From Bifidobacterium mellis (GTDB lineage Bacteria > Actinomycetota > Actinomycetes > Actinomycetales > Bifidobacteriaceae), in the NCBI RefSeq assembly GCF_000967265.1, contig NZ_KQ033885.1, forward strand, positions 1,035,538-1,099,537: a stretch of 64,000 bases of DNA, in the 5' to 3' direction. The notes below the pieces were generated by a model that saw only the letters and a program-made list of their open reading frames with translations, had not been told where the DNA came from and did no database searches. This document shows, one piece after another, positions 1 through 8,800 of the stretch. Each line of letters starts with the position of its first letter. The stretch's first letter is position 1. Made by a program: the position numbers and the translations under genes.

Positions 1-3000
1 CACCTTCCCGTCCTTGTACAGGTCGCGGGTGGCGTACACGGCCCACTGGCCCGTGTACTGGTCGAACTTGGGATCCAGCTGGTCCTCGATCAGCCAACGG
101 TCGGCCTGGGCGTATGCCCGGTTGGCCGGCAGGATGCTGCTGTCCAGCTGGTAGAGGAACAGCCGGTCCTTGTAGATGCTCCTGCCGTTCGTGCTCTCCC
201 CGTTGACCTTGACCACCACATCCTTGGACGGGTTGATCGGCTTGAGCGGGTTGGACACCTGGTTGGTCTGCTTGCGCAGGTCGTTGATGACCTGCGTGGC
301 CTTGTTCTTCACCACGTAGCCGTCCTTGACCTTGATGACCCTGTAGGGAAGCACCAGGTCATAGGTGCGGCCCAGCAGGCCCTGGTCGATGGCCGGCTCG
401 AGCAGCGGGTTGTGGCTCCTGGCGGCGTAGGCGGCCAGGTCGGCAGGCTGCGGGTCGCCCTTGAGGATCTCCCCGGTCGCCGGCACCCTGGTGTCCACGG
501 TCCGGGCGAACGCGTAGACCACGCCGTCCTTGACCTGGATGTTGAACTTCTGGGTGTAGTCCTTGCCGTCCGAACCCTGCACCTCGATACCGGAGGGGTC
601 GATGGACAGGTACTCGTCGTCATAGTCGTCCACCAGGCCCAGCCGCCACACGGCGTACGCCTGGTTGGTCTGCCTGGCTTCCAGGGTGACCCGGTAGTAG
701 CCCGTGTCGCCCAGCAGGAGGGTCTTCCCGTCGATGCTGACGCCCTGGTCCTTCGAGCTGACGTCCTTCTTGACCGGGTTGAAGTCCGGCGGGGTGTTGA
801 ACACCTCGTTGGACGGGGTCAGGCTGTTGTTCAGGGTCAGCATCCACCGGTTGTTGACCCTGTGCCCGGCAGGGGCCTTCTTGCCGACGGTGCCCTCGAA
901 CCGCAGCTGGATGCGCGGGTTCCCGCCTGCCCTCCACTGGCCGATCAGCGCCTGGTCGGTGAAGACGACCTGCACCAGGTGGTGCGCGTCGTCCCACTTC
1001 GTGCTGTACCGGCTCTTGGGGATCACCCGGCCGGTGTTCAGATCCATCAGCTCCAGGGTCTGCTTGTCGACCTTGAGCCACTGGTCGTAGGTGTCCGTGA
1101 GGATCACGCGGCACACCCCGTAGGCCAGGTCGTCGGGGAGTTTGGGCTGGGTGAGCAGCTGGTATTCGACCTTCTGGCCGGGGTAGACGACCTTGCCGTC
1201 CACGCTGTCCTGGTCGCCGCCCTGGCTGGCCTCGGACACCACGTCCTTCTTGACCGGCGGCACGTACCCGCAGATCTTCGGCTCGTTGGTGGCCACCTTG
1301 TGGGTGTTGACCTGCTCGTAGGCGCTGTTGGTCAGGTCCGCGCCTGTGGCGCCGGGCTCCTTGCAGAAGGTCAGCTCGTCGCCGGGCTGCCTGCCGAAGT
1401 CCTTGCGCACCTGGGCCGCTCCCTTGCCGCGGGCGAAGCTGATCGACCCGGGGACGAGCATCGTCACCTGCAGGGGGTCCGCCATGCCCTTCAGGCCACG
1501 CGGGTACGACGGCTTGGCCTTGGCCACGGCATGCGTGCCTTTCATGGTGATGTCGAACCGGTCGGTCACATCCTGGCCCCGGTTGGCGATGTCGCTGACC
1601 GAGGAGGCGCGGTCGGTGCCGGCCTTGGCCTGGTAGACGCGGATTTTCGACACGTCGTCCGCCTTGAAGATGTAGGACGCCTGTGACCAGTCGTCCCCGA
1701 TCTCGAACTGGGCGGGCGCCTCGATTAGGTCGGCCGCCACCGTGGCGTTCACCACTGAAGCCACCCTGTCGCCGTCGAGGAACTTCGCATTGTCGGCGCC
1801 GGTCGTGTCCGTGCGGGACGGGTCGATGACCGCCGCCCACCTGCCCGTCGCCGTGTCCTGCCTGATCCAGGACTTGTCGGGCTGGGGGCGCCACGTCGGG
1901 AACTCCTTGGCCCCCGTGTCCACGGCCGGCCTCTTGTTCCAACCCACCGTCGCATGATCGCTGACCTTGCTGAAATCAGGCTTCGACACCCGCACGTCGA
2001 AGGACAGCTCGTACTGGTGCTCCAGCGGCATCTCCCCATTGTCGGGGGTCCGGTCGACCGTCAGCAGGCCCGTGGCCTGGTCCCAGACAACCGAGAACTC
2101 TCCGGCCACGTCACGGCCGTCGGTCAGATCCCTCAACCTGATGTTCTCCACCGAATACGGGACACCATGCGGGTCGATTTGCTCGCGGAAATGCAGCTCA
2201 TAGCCGCCACGGCCCGTTCCGGTCGTGATCGTCGTATGGTTGACCATCCGGTCGGCCGAAGTGCCCTTCTGGATCTTCTTCACCGGAGCGGGCGGGGGGA
2301 CCGAGGAGACGCTGAACACCTCACGCGGATCACGGTCCGGGGTGTCCACCACCCCATCCATGCGACCCTGCTGCGGCACCTGCACATCGAACCAGTACCG
2401 GCCCTCCTGCCAATAGGCCAGGCCGAAATCGGCCGGGGTGAACCCGACCCGCGCATCACCCTGGTTGGGCAGGGCGACGTTCTTCACCGCCTGCTTCGCG
2501 CCCACATACCCGTCAGGCTGGCCATCGTAATGCATGACCACCGTCGCGGTCACGTTCTCCCGGATCGGGGAGCCCGAAGCATCCGCATGGATTACGTCCT
2601 GGACCTCATTGGTGCCGCCGACCACCATGGCCGTCAGCGACTGCTGATCCGTGGACACCTGGAGACGATAATTCGCAGGCTTCGGCTCATATATGTTGAG
2701 CATGATCACCACAACCGAAGTATGCGTGGCATCGCCCGCATACTCGTCAGCAAGCTTATCAACCGAGGTACCAGGCTGATCAGCAAAATAGTCACCGGTT
2801 TTATATGGTGAACCATGGTTGCTGAATGTCTTGCCGGACACGGTGGCCATCCAGTTTTTTATCCAGATGTCGTGGCTGGCCCGGTCCAGGCCTTGATAGA
2901 CCTTGCCCGGGGTGGTGACCATGCCCACGGCCACCGTGCGGCACTGGCCATCGCCTGACTGGTCGGGATGTGCCTCATTGAAACGCGCCAGGCAGTTCGT

Positions 3001-3339
3001 GTTGGCCTCATTCAGGGCCTTGTCTATGGATCCCCACGCCTGCTCGTTGTGGATGGTCACGCCCATCTCCGCCATCGCAGTCATGACCGCAGCCCGGTCG
3101 GCGCCGCCGAAGGCGCCGCTCTCATTGTCCCGGTAGGCCCAGGATTGGGCGAACTTGCCCGAATGCGAGTTGCTTGTGTTGTCGCCGCCCGATCCGGCGC
3201 CGCCGGCGGCGAAGACCGGCTGGACGCCGATCATAAGCGTGGCCCCGGCAGCGGCTATGGCCACCGCCTTGCCCGCCCATCCGGAGCGCAGGCGCAAAAG
3301 CCGACACGCCCAGCGTCCGATCTTTCCAGGAGTCATCAT
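1..3339 (-). CDS. Large secreted repeat-module surface protein (adhesin-like), partial, C-terminus beyond left edge
   Basis: The minus-strand frame is open without a stop for 1113 codons from the ATG at 3339 to base 1, so only the N-terminal part is present. GGAAGGG lies 8 bases before this ATG; a second ATG follows at once. Residues 1-45 form a signal peptide: an Arg-rich start, a hydrophobic core (AVAIAAAGATLMIGV) and a VFA-A cleavage site. From about residue 690 the protein is built of modules that open with a Lys-containing motif (PVKKDV near 694, NPVKKDV near 853, NPSKDV near 1035). Each is followed by a VDGK/IDGK/TNGR-like element and beta-rich sequence. This resembles the isopeptide-forming C-terminal domains of streptococcal antigen I/II-type adhesins. 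Such proteins normally end in an LPXTG sorting signal, which would lie outside the window. The ligand is unknown; an adhesive or host-contact role is inference. Confidence 0.85.
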   Translation of the reverse strand, partial: MMTPGKIGRWACRLLRLRSGWAGKAVAIAAAGATLMIGVQPVFAAGGAGSGGDNTSNSHSGKFAQSWAYRDNESGAFGGADRAAVMTAMAEMGVTIHNEQAWGSIDKALNEANTNCLARFNEAHPDQSGDGQCRTVAVGMVTTPGKVYQGLDRASHDIWIKNWMATVSGKTFSNHGSPYKTGDYFADQPGTSVDKLADEYAGDATHTSVVVIMLNIYEPKPANYRLQVSTDQQSLTAMVVGGTNEVQDVIHADASGSPIRENVTATVVMHYDGQPDGYVGAKQAVKNVALPNQGDARVGFTPADFGLAYWQEGRYWFDVQVPQQGRMDGVVDTPDRDPREVFSVSSVPPPAPVKKIQKGTSADRMVNHTTITTGTGRGGYELHFREQIDPHGVPYSVENIRLRDLTDGRDVAGEFSVVWDQATGLLTVDRTPDNGEMPLEHQYELSFDVRVSKPDFSKVSDHATVGWNKRPAVDTGAKEFPTWRPQPDKSWIRQDTATGRWAAVIDPSRTDTTGADNAKFLDGDRVASVVNATVAADLIEAPAQFEIGDDWSQASYIFKADDVSKIRVYQAKAGTDRASSVSDIANRGQDVTDRFDITMKGTHAVAKAKPSYPRGLKGMADPLQVTMLVPGSISFARGKGAAQVRKDFGRQPGDELTFCKEPGATGADLTNSAYEQVNTHKVATNEPKICGYVPPVKKDVVSEASQGGDQDSVDGKVVYPGQKVEYQLLTQPKLPDDLAYGVCRVILTDTYDQWLKVDKQTLELMDLNTGRVIPKSRYSTKWDDAHHLVQVVFTDQALIGQWRAGGNPRIQLRFEGTVGKKAPAGHRVNNRWMLTLNNSLTPSNEVFNTPPDFNPVKKDVSSKDQGVSIDGKTLLLGDTGYYRVTLEARQTNQAYAVWRLGLVDDYDDEYLSIDPSGIEVQGSDGKDYTQKFNIQVKDGVVYAFARTVDTRVPATGEILKGDPQPADLAAYAARSHNPLLEPAIDQGLLGRTYDLVLPYRVIKVKDGYVVKNKATQVINDLRKQTNQVSNPLKPINPSKDVVVKVNGESTNGRSIYKDRLFLYQLDSSILPANRAYAQADRWLIEDQLDPKFDQYTGQWAVYATRDLYKDGKV

Positions 3340-3396
3340 TTATGTTTCCCTTCCACTATCATGAAGGGGACGGCCATGTGGTCGCCCACAAACAAC

Positions 3397-3439
3397 GCCA
3401 GCGGGATAGGAGACCTGGTAAGAAACCGGTCCCGCTGGC
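3397..3439 (-). terminator. Rho-independent-like terminator
   Basis: A perfect 10-bp stem (GCCAGCGGGA at 3397-3406 and TCCCGCTGGC at 3430-3439) sits just past the stop codon of the upstream minus-strand gene. On the minus strand it is followed by GTTGTTTGT. It separates the stalk-protein gene from the large surface protein, which therefore probably has its own promoter in 3340-3396. Confidence 0.6.
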
Positions 3440-3453
3440 AAATTCTCAATCAA

Positions 3454-4506
3454 TCAGCCAAGGACACACACGCCAGCCGAATTACAACCATTACCGCCTG
3501 TAGTATTCCCTTTGGACCATTCCTCAAACGCTTGTTCCGACCAATTGTCCTGAGCTGGAGCTGGAGCTGATCCGCCGCCTCCGCCGCCCCGGTTGCCGGA
3601 CGGCCGGTAGGCGGGCCGGCGGGATTTCGTGGAGCCTCTCCGCCCACTGTTGGAGGAGGCCTGACGGCGCTGGGTGGTGCCCTGCCGTTGCGCCTGCTGC
3701 TGTGCGGCCTGCGCCTGCGCCTGGGCTGCGGCCTGCTGGTCGGCCTGGCTCTTGGCCTGCACGGACGCGTTCACCCGGTCGATGGCCGCCTGCAGCGCAT
3801 TCGCCGCATCCCGGTAGGCCTTCGCCTTATCCCCCTTGACCTGGCCCGCCTGATCGATGGCCTGCTGAAGGGTGTCACGGGTCGCATTGTCGGCCACCTT
3901 CCCGTCCGAATCGGCCAGCAGCCTCGACGCCTCCTCCTTCTTCCCGTCCAGGGCGGTCCTGGCATCCTCCAGGGCCTTCGCATCACGGGATGCGATCACC
4001 GCCTTGGCAGCCCTGGCCACAGCCGCATATTTGCCGTCGATCTTTCCGGCCTGGTCGGCCGTCGCGTTCAGATCCCCGGTGGACATGGAGGCCTTGCACC
4101 GGATCGTCTGCTCCTTGATTCCTTCGGCGTCCTTCACGCTGCGGGCCATGGCCACCACGGTCTTCGCATCCTTGACCTGGTCGGTCTTTATGCCCGCCGC
4201 CTCACGGTACTGCGCCAACCGGTCCGAGCCGGTCTTCCCCTTTAAGGCCTTCACCGCCTGGCTGCAGGATTCAAACGCCGCATCATGCCGGCGGCTTTCC
4301 ACCACGCGCCAGCCCACAAGACCAGCCACGACGACCACCACCACGACCACGGCGACAACCACCGGGACCAGCCACTTCGGTCGTGGCTTGCCCGGCAGGT
4401 CTCCACCGCCCTCCGACACAATCGCCGGCGGCGCTTGGTCTTCCCCCTCGACTTGATTGGACACACTCTGCAGGTCCATGGTCCCCTCATCTTCATGATC
4501 CGCCAT
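3454..4506 (-). CDS. Single-pass membrane protein with helical extracellular stalk, function unknown
   Basis: The protein has 350 residues from the ATG at 4506, which follows AGAGGGATATTC; an in-frame ATG at 4524 has no ribosome site. An acidic cytoplasmic N-terminus (1-44) leads to a very hydrophobic Val-rich membrane segment (about 45-67). Then comes a long Ala/Lys/Asp-rich helical region with FIVAR-like character and two cysteines, a Gln/Ala-rich stretch, a basic Ser/Arg region, a Gly run, and a tail reading CNSAGVCVLG. Similar proteins in bifidobacteria are often labelled 'colicin transporter' or hypothetical; I see no transporter features. It lies upstream of the surface protein on the same strand, but a terminator separates the two. 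A role at the cell surface is inference. Confidence 0.7.
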   Translation of the reverse strand: MADHEDEGTMDLQSVSNQVEGEDQAPPAIVSEGGGDLPGKPRPKWLVPVVVAVVVVVVVVAGLVGWRVVESRRHDAAFESCSQAVKALKGKTGSDRLAQYREAAGIKTDQVKDAKTVVAMARSVKDAEGIKEQTIRCKASMSTGDLNATADQAGKIDGKYAAVARAAKAVIASRDAKALEDARTALDGKKEEASRLLADSDGKVADNATRDTLQQAIDQAGQVKGDKAKAYRDAANALQAAIDRVNASVQAKSQADQQAAAQAQAQAAQQQAQRQGTTQRRQASSNSGRRGSTKSRRPAYRPSGNRGGGGGGSAPAPAQDNWSEQAFEEWSKGNTTGGNGCNSAGVCVLG

Positions 4507-5110
4507 GAATATCCCTCTTCTCATCTACGCGGATTACTGGTGTATTCTTCCATCGTAACCGCGCGCGCAGCGTTAAAGTAAATTCCTGTACTTAAACCAG
4601 TCATCCTTACTTCAGAACCCTGACGGCGTAAACCGCAGATAAATTTTGGCGACAAGTCTCAGGTTCGCCAAAGGGCTGGATATGCATCCCCCCGATCAGG
4701 CCGGGGGTCTTCTTTTCCCCGCCGTCCTCCCCGCGAACGAGGAATCGACGCACGTACTTGGCCAACGTGCCGCGCCCGCAGCCCAAACTGCCGCCGCACC
4801 AGCAATACGGTTTGCCCCCGCAGGACACCCTCGGTCACCAACACCAACGACCGCCACCTGCACTGCACCCCCTCTCCTCATGTAGGCGTAAAACATGTCG
4901 GCTCATCTTCGCATCCACAAAAATCCCATGGATCCCCACGCCATAGCCGGCTGCAATCCAGACTCCGACCGCAGCCGTTACGCCTTCTTCAATACAGAAT
5001 ACACCAAAATTCTCATATTCAATAAATTCGATGACATATAATGCTGTGATTCTGGTATTCCAGAAGATAAACAGAGAATTTCCCCAACTCGTTGAAGAAG
5101 GGCCTGAGAC
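4507..5110. other. Gene-poor interval with hairpins, no convincing gene
   Basis: No reading frame here has a good start signal and protein-like composition. The minus strand contains short frames (for example 4835-5227) with hydrophobic stretches that may be relics. An 8-bp perfect inverted repeat (TTTGGCGA at 4645-4652, TCGCCAAA at 4665-4672) precedes a terminator-like hairpin at 4688-4707. GC content changes abruptly: 4680-4880 is GC-rich and 4980-5050 is AT-rich. Confidence 0.5.
4688..4707 (+). terminator. Terminator-like hairpin
   Basis: A C-run (4688-4693) and a G-run (4703-4707) flank a short loop and are followed by TCTTCTTTT on the plus strand. No plus-strand gene is recognised just upstream, so it may end a small RNA or be left over from a lost gene. 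Confidence 0.4.
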
Positions 5111-5584
5111 GTGATCTCCATTGTCCGAAAAAGGCTTGCCTGTGCCGTAAACTGGCTTCTGATGAAATCTAGCAGATGGCATCAAGCCGATAAGGAGTCG
5201 GTCATTCTGATCAAGAGCTGGCTCCATGAAAAGGGTTCCGACACCTCGATCACTGACCTGGCGGAACTCTTAGGCTTTTCTGCCGCAAAAATGTACAGCA
5301 TCATGCACCTGACCGGCGTGCCGCTGACCATCGCGGAATTCGCCATCGTATGCAAGCACTTCGGCAAGGATCCAACCGAGCAGTGCATGAACATCTTCGA
5401 CAAATGCGGGTACGACCTGAATCCGGAGCATGCAACCCTGCTGAAGGAGGCCTCCGGCGGCCGGCGCCTCGGCCAGCGCATACAGGAAGCCCTAACCGCC
5501 TACCTGCGGGAAACCGATCATCAACAGGAAGAGACCCACTCCCCCGCGACCGAGCGGATAAGAAGGCATAGCCGGAAGAAATGA
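5111..5584 (+). CDS. Small helix-turn-helix (XRE-like) regulator
   Basis: The predicted protein has 157 residues from a GTG at 5111 preceded by GAAGAAGGG with 8-base spacing; an ATG at 5162 is an alternative. Residues about 43-85 read as a helix-turn-helix of the Cro/C1 kind: an ITDLAELLGFSAAKMYSIM helix pair, then a second helical part (TIAEFAIVCKHFGKDP) typical of XRE proteins. The C-terminal 30 residues are polar and basic. It stands alone at the edge of an accessory region next to a truncated parA and decayed frames, so it may be a plasmid- or element-derived regulator. No target operator was recognised. The HTH assignment rests on pattern only. Confidence 0.55.
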   Translation: MISIVRKRLACAVNWLLMKSSRWHQADKESVILIKSWLHEKGSDTSITDLAELLGFSAAKMYSIMHLTGVPLTIAEFAIVCKHFGKDPTEQCMNIFDKCGYDLNPEHATLLKEASGGRRLGQRIQEALTAYLRETDHQQEETHSPATERIRRHSRKK

Positions 5585-5642
5585 CTTTTTTCCGCAGGCC
5601 GCGCACACCGCGGCGGCGGGACATGACGTTTCTGGCGTATAT

Positions 5643-6164
5643 TTGCAGGCAGGTAAGAATTACCACCGTCCGACAATCCTCGGACGGGGTCCAGACTCGA
5701 AAAGCTTCACGTCGCAAAAGTACCCAAAACTCGAGCGTCAAAGCTTTACAACACAGCGGCACAGACTTCGGCAATCGACGACAAACGGATGCGACCTGTT
5801 GCAAAAGCAATACCAAGGGGCAGTACACATCGCAACGGAGAACGACGCGACTGACCAGCCGACCGGTGAACAATGGCAGCAGCTCAATGCACAGAACCGG
5901 GTCTACATCATGCGCAATCCCAGCGGAGGCGATTATAAAGCGTTCAGACGCCCGCTCGATGCCGTCAGCGCCATGCAAATCCAAGTCACCGAGGACTTGA
6001 GTGCTAAGGACCGGTTTGCGCGCCACGCAGACTTCCTGACCATCTCGCAGGAAAGCTACATCTCCTGGAGTAGGGACGAATGCGGCAACAGTCCGTCGCG
6101 AACCAACACCCGAGCACCTGCAAAGACAAATCGTCAACGAGAACAACGAAAGATCGTCATGTGA
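5643..6164 (+). pseudogene. Possible decayed coding sequence, unknown
   Basis: A 173-codon plus-strand frame begins at a TTG without a ribosome site. Its second half (from about residue 84, around QNRVYIMRNPSGGDYKAF) has GC-biased third codon positions and a plausible amino-acid mix. The first half is rich in Arg, Gln and Thr and looks like out-of-frame sequence. I read it as the remnant of a gene whose 5' part has been shifted or replaced. No family was recognised. It could also be chance. Confidence 0.25.
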
Positions 6165-6386
6165 AGGAAGCACAAGCGTCTCCCAGGCGGCGGGAGCCGT
6201 TCATCGCGGCCCAAGGGCTTCCCCCGTCCGCGTCACCAAATGTTGCGCCCCCTTGAAGCCATCAAATGTTTAATTTTTAATGTAAAACATAAATATTTTA
6301 CCTCAATGATTCCGGGCCCGCGTAAGAGCAGAACACCGAACCTTTAGGCAGGGTAAACATTCTAGCTGCATATGATATATGAAAAG

Positions 6387-6399
6387 GTTTAATTTAAAC
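6387..6399. promoter_or_regulatory. Inverted repeat upstream of parA fragment
   Basis: GTTTAATTTAAAC has 6-base arms (GTTTAA / TTAAAC) around one central base and lies about 62 bases before the parA-like start. The surrounding 6240-6430 is AT-rich. Partition operons are often autoregulated through such sites, but the assignment is inference. Confidence 0.3.
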
Positions 6400-6460
6400 A
6401 TTACACAGTAAGCATGCTAACCTTAAACAGGCGTGCTGTCCGAAGGACTCGGAAGGAGCG

Positions 6461-6574
6461 ATGATTGCAAACGTCATAGCCTGGGCCAACACCAAGGGAG
6501 GCGTCGGCAAGACCACCAGCATCACGCTCACCGCCGGCACCAGAAGGAACCGAATATGCCAACCTCTACATTGA
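6461..6574 (+). pseudogene. Truncated ParA/MinD-type ATPase
   Basis: The ATG at 6461 has an excellent ribosome site (GGAAGGAG, 5-base spacer). The frame encodes MIANVIAWANTKGGVGKTTS and then stops after 37 codons. The deviant Walker A motif KGGVGKTT at this position is diagnostic of ParA/Soj partition ATPases. After the P-loop the sequence diverges (ITLTAGTRRNRICQPLH), and no ParA A' or B motifs follow in any frame, so at least 80% of the gene is missing. The intact start with lost body points to recombination or deletion rather than point decay. It marks a plasmid or integrative-element remnant. Confidence 0.75.
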
Positions 6575-6820
6575 ACGTAACGAGTCTTATTTCTGGCTAC
6601 GAGGCCTATGCCTTTCCCGCAGAACTCGCGCTTACGGATTTGATACCACTCCGGCGCTCTCGCCAATCCCGTCGATTTTCTCCTTCGTTACTGCCTCTTC
6701 AGCTGAGTGCGTTCAGATCGGCGTTGGGGCTTTGACGACGACTCTTACAGCTGAATGATAGAAGTGGTCAACACTTCAGCGGCCAGAAAATAAGCACCAG
6801 GAACTTTGAAAGGAAAAGCC

Positions 6821-7117
6821 ATGAGCTTGACGAATGACAACAATCCGAGGGTTGAAGTCACAATGATATTTGCTGACTGCGAAGACCCGATGGCTACTGC
6901 AGTGGAATGGGCTCAAAGCATCGCTACATCTAGGGGAATAGATCCCAGCAAGGATCAAGTTGTGTTCATCCGTGAACTCAGGCATGCGGAGCCGAGTCTA
7001 AGTCTGAAATCAGCCGTGTATCTTGCCCAGATGACAGCGCGAGCTTACCGAACTGAAGGCAACACAGATGGTACAGGCATCAAGAGTCTGCCTGACACCA
7101 ATTGCAATATTCCGTGA
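6821..7117 (+). CDS. Small hypothetical protein
   Basis: The protein has 98 residues from the ATG at 6821, which is preceded by AAAGGAAAAGCC; the same frame extends back to a TTG at 6806 that overlaps the ribosome site. It is a soluble mixed alpha/beta-looking protein (VEVTMIFADCEDPMATAVEW near the N-terminus, then RGIDPSKDQVVFIREL). No signal peptide, membrane segment or family was recognised. Codon use is less GC-biased than in the core genes, which fits the accessory setting. A real gene is likely because the start is well formed, but its function is unknown. Confidence 0.5.
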   Translation: MSLTNDNNPRVEVTMIFADCEDPMATAVEWAQSIATSRGIDPSKDQVVFIRELRHAEPSLSLKSAVYLAQMTARAYRTEGNTDGTGIKSLPDTNCNIP

Positions 7118-7486
7118 GCCCTTCCAGTCCCAATCAAGCGAACTGGACATATAGGTATGCCTCAAAGTCATCCAATTGACTACATATCGAGCCCATCGTG
7201 ATTGGGACCGTTTTGTTCGGGTATATCTTCTCCCCCAATAAGATAATGCTTCTCGCTTTCTCAGCTATTTTATGGAGATGAGCCATCTGTCTCACTGTCC
7301 GGGGGTAACACCAGTGCGGCCATAACTCTAGTTTTGATGATGCTAATGGCGCTTCCCGGAACACTTGTTGGATTGCGGAAGATCTCGGTTAGACCTGGCC
7401 TAGACCGCTGCGCTAACCTTGCCCATCACATTAATCAGAGGCGATACAGCGCTCTACAATTACGCAACAAAAGCCATTGAATCATC
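7118..7486. other. Non-coding or decayed AT-rich interval
   Basis: No supported gene was found. Base composition is lower in GC than the rest of the window and stops are frequent in all frames. A short minus-strand frame (7134-7364) has no start signal or recognisable content. Confidence 0.45.
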
Positions 7487-8361
7487 ATGTGTCTTTCCTG
7501 CAGCATTGATCTCATCAGCAATTATGCTGACTTTTTTGTTTTCTGCGGATACTGCATGGCTAAGCCGTTCGGTATGCTGTCAAAGAACACACAAGCCACC
7601 GACCCTAGTGGCCGCAAGCGTGTCAGCGACGCAGATGTTGGTGTTACTGGAACAGCGAGCGCCTCTGAACTCACTACAACTGCACAGAAGCCAATGATTG
7701 AACAGGTTCCAACTAGAGAAGATTTCCCCCAATGTGCTGTTGGGAATAATTGGAATTTGACTCCGTAATACGGCAGTGTTTCAGCTGATTTATGCTCTGA
7801 GTATTTGCAATTCCGGCAACGACTAACACCGAAAATGCTCGCATTCGCCAACTTTACTTATAATTAAAGAGTATCGAATGAAACCAGGAAGAGAAGCGGA
7901 GCGGTTTCGACCTTTTATTTATAGATATCTGGATTGGTAATATCATCGTTAGCGGTGTTGAAGGGGTGATATTTACACTGATCTTTCTCGTTGTAACAAT
8001 TTTTTGGAAAACCGCGCATACTCGTTCAACAATGCACGCGACTACCCAGCTGGTACTCGTATTCCTTATCGGTTCCCTGGAAACCCTGAATATTTTCATT
8101 CAATCGAAAAACAGAACACAGAAAGTCCTTCAGGGCCAGCAGTGTCATTGGGATACGTAATTATTACACTGGTTATCACTCTCTCCTATCGCAATCTTTA
8201 TGCTCGGGTGGGGGCCATCTTCATGGCTCTTAATTCTTGTGTTCATTACCGGAAGCTTAGCCAGCGAATTACTATTCCCAGCACCGACAGCTTCCAAAAA
8301 GAGGAAACGATATTTGCGGGTAAAAATACCGTTTATCATTCTTGACTGTTTAGTCAAATAA
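7487..8361 (+). pseudogene. Decayed zinc-ribbon membrane protein (multiple frameshifts)
   Basis: Protein-like segments occur in sequence on the plus strand but in changing frames. They start with an ATG at 7487 giving MCLSC...FCGYCM, which is a zinc-ribbon pattern (C-x2-C ... C-x2-C) at the N-terminus. About 90 residues of Ser/Thr-rich linker follow. A hydrophobic segment (IIVSGVEGVIFTLIFLVVTI) lies near 7930-8010 in another frame. A stretch in a third frame (8004-8190) ends in GYVIITLVITL. A last hydrophobic part (IAIFMLGWGPSSWLLILVFI) ends in a basic tail at the stop 8359-8361. The sum resembles bifidobacterial zinc-ribbon multi-pass membrane proteins broken by several indels. Sequencing error is possible but would need at least three. 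Confidence 0.4.
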
Positions 8362-8377
8362 TGCTATCTTGACGAGC
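8342..8377 (+). promoter_or_regulatory. Promoter with overlapping TetR-type operator; probable leaderless start
   Basis: TTGACT (8342-8347) and TATCTT (8365-8370) form a -35/-10 pair with an ideal 17-bp spacer. The -35 is also the left arm of the inverted repeat TTGACT-gttt-AGTCAA (8342-8357). Transcription would begin about 7 bases past the -10, at or next to the ATG at 8378, so the mRNA should be leaderless. The palindrome in the promoter suggests autorepression by the TetR protein encoded immediately downstream. Confidence 0.65.
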
Positions 8378-8797
8378 ATGAGTCGCAAGAGAAGTTTCGA
8401 TGATGATGAGGTACTTGCCCGTGCCCGCGAGGTTTTCCTGGAGCATGGCTATGAGGGCACGTCGATTGATGCTCTCGTCAAGGCCACGGGTCTGCTCCGA
8501 GGCAGTCTCTACGGTGCCTTCGGCAGCAAGCGTGGCATGTTCGTAGCTGCGCTGCATGATGCAACGGATTCGGAGTCGCGCGATTCAGGAGTGCTCAATC
8601 TGGTATTGGTGGCACTCATGGAGCTGTCAGACCATGATACTGAGGTTCGCAGGCTGGTCAGGGATTACCTTGCGAAGCTGTCCTGCTCGGGATCGGGAGA
8701 TACCAATGCTGTGACCGCTGATGTCGCCACGCTCCTTGGCGAGACGCTGCTGCAGCGTGCACATATTCGGTTGCAGTCTGATGATGAAAGAAGATAA
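8378..8797 (+). CDS. TetR/AcrR-family transcriptional regulator (short)
   Basis: The protein has 139 residues. The N-terminal 50 residues are a classic TetR helix-turn-helix (ARAREVFLEHGYEGTSIDAL, then VKATGLLRGSLYGAFGSKRGMF). The C-terminal ligand domain is short, since most family members are around 190 residues. The ATG at 8378 is chosen over a TTG at 8369 because it coincides with the predicted transcription start. The gene is followed after 3 bases by the PH-like gene, so the two form an operon. An inverted repeat in its own promoter implies autorepression. Its ligand is unknown. Confidence 0.8.
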   Translation: MSRKRSFDDDEVLARAREVFLEHGYEGTSIDALVKATGLLRGSLYGAFGSKRGMFVAALHDATDSESRDSGVLNLVLVALMELSDHDTEVRRLVRDYLAKLSCSGSGDTNAVTADVATLLGETLLQRAHIRLQSDDERR

Positions 8798-8800
8798 GTC

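Larger units (their letters stand above)
5585..6460. other. Accessory interval with probable decayed coding sequence
   Basis: Between the small regulator and the truncated parA there is no intact gene with start signals. 5643-6164 contains one long plus frame (listed separately). 6240-6430 is strongly AT-rich with short inverted repeats and looks like the control region of the parA fragment. Confidence 0.5.

Noticed and set aside
412-1686. Long plus-strand frame opposite the surface protein
   Set aside because: It is a mirror of GC-rich coding on the minus strand; the true minus frame is open for 1113 codons with a signal peptide and ribosome site.
4835-5227. Minus-strand 130-codon frame with hydrophobic stretches
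   Set aside because: No ribosome site and no family; it overlaps the start of the better supported plus-strand regulator. At most a relic.
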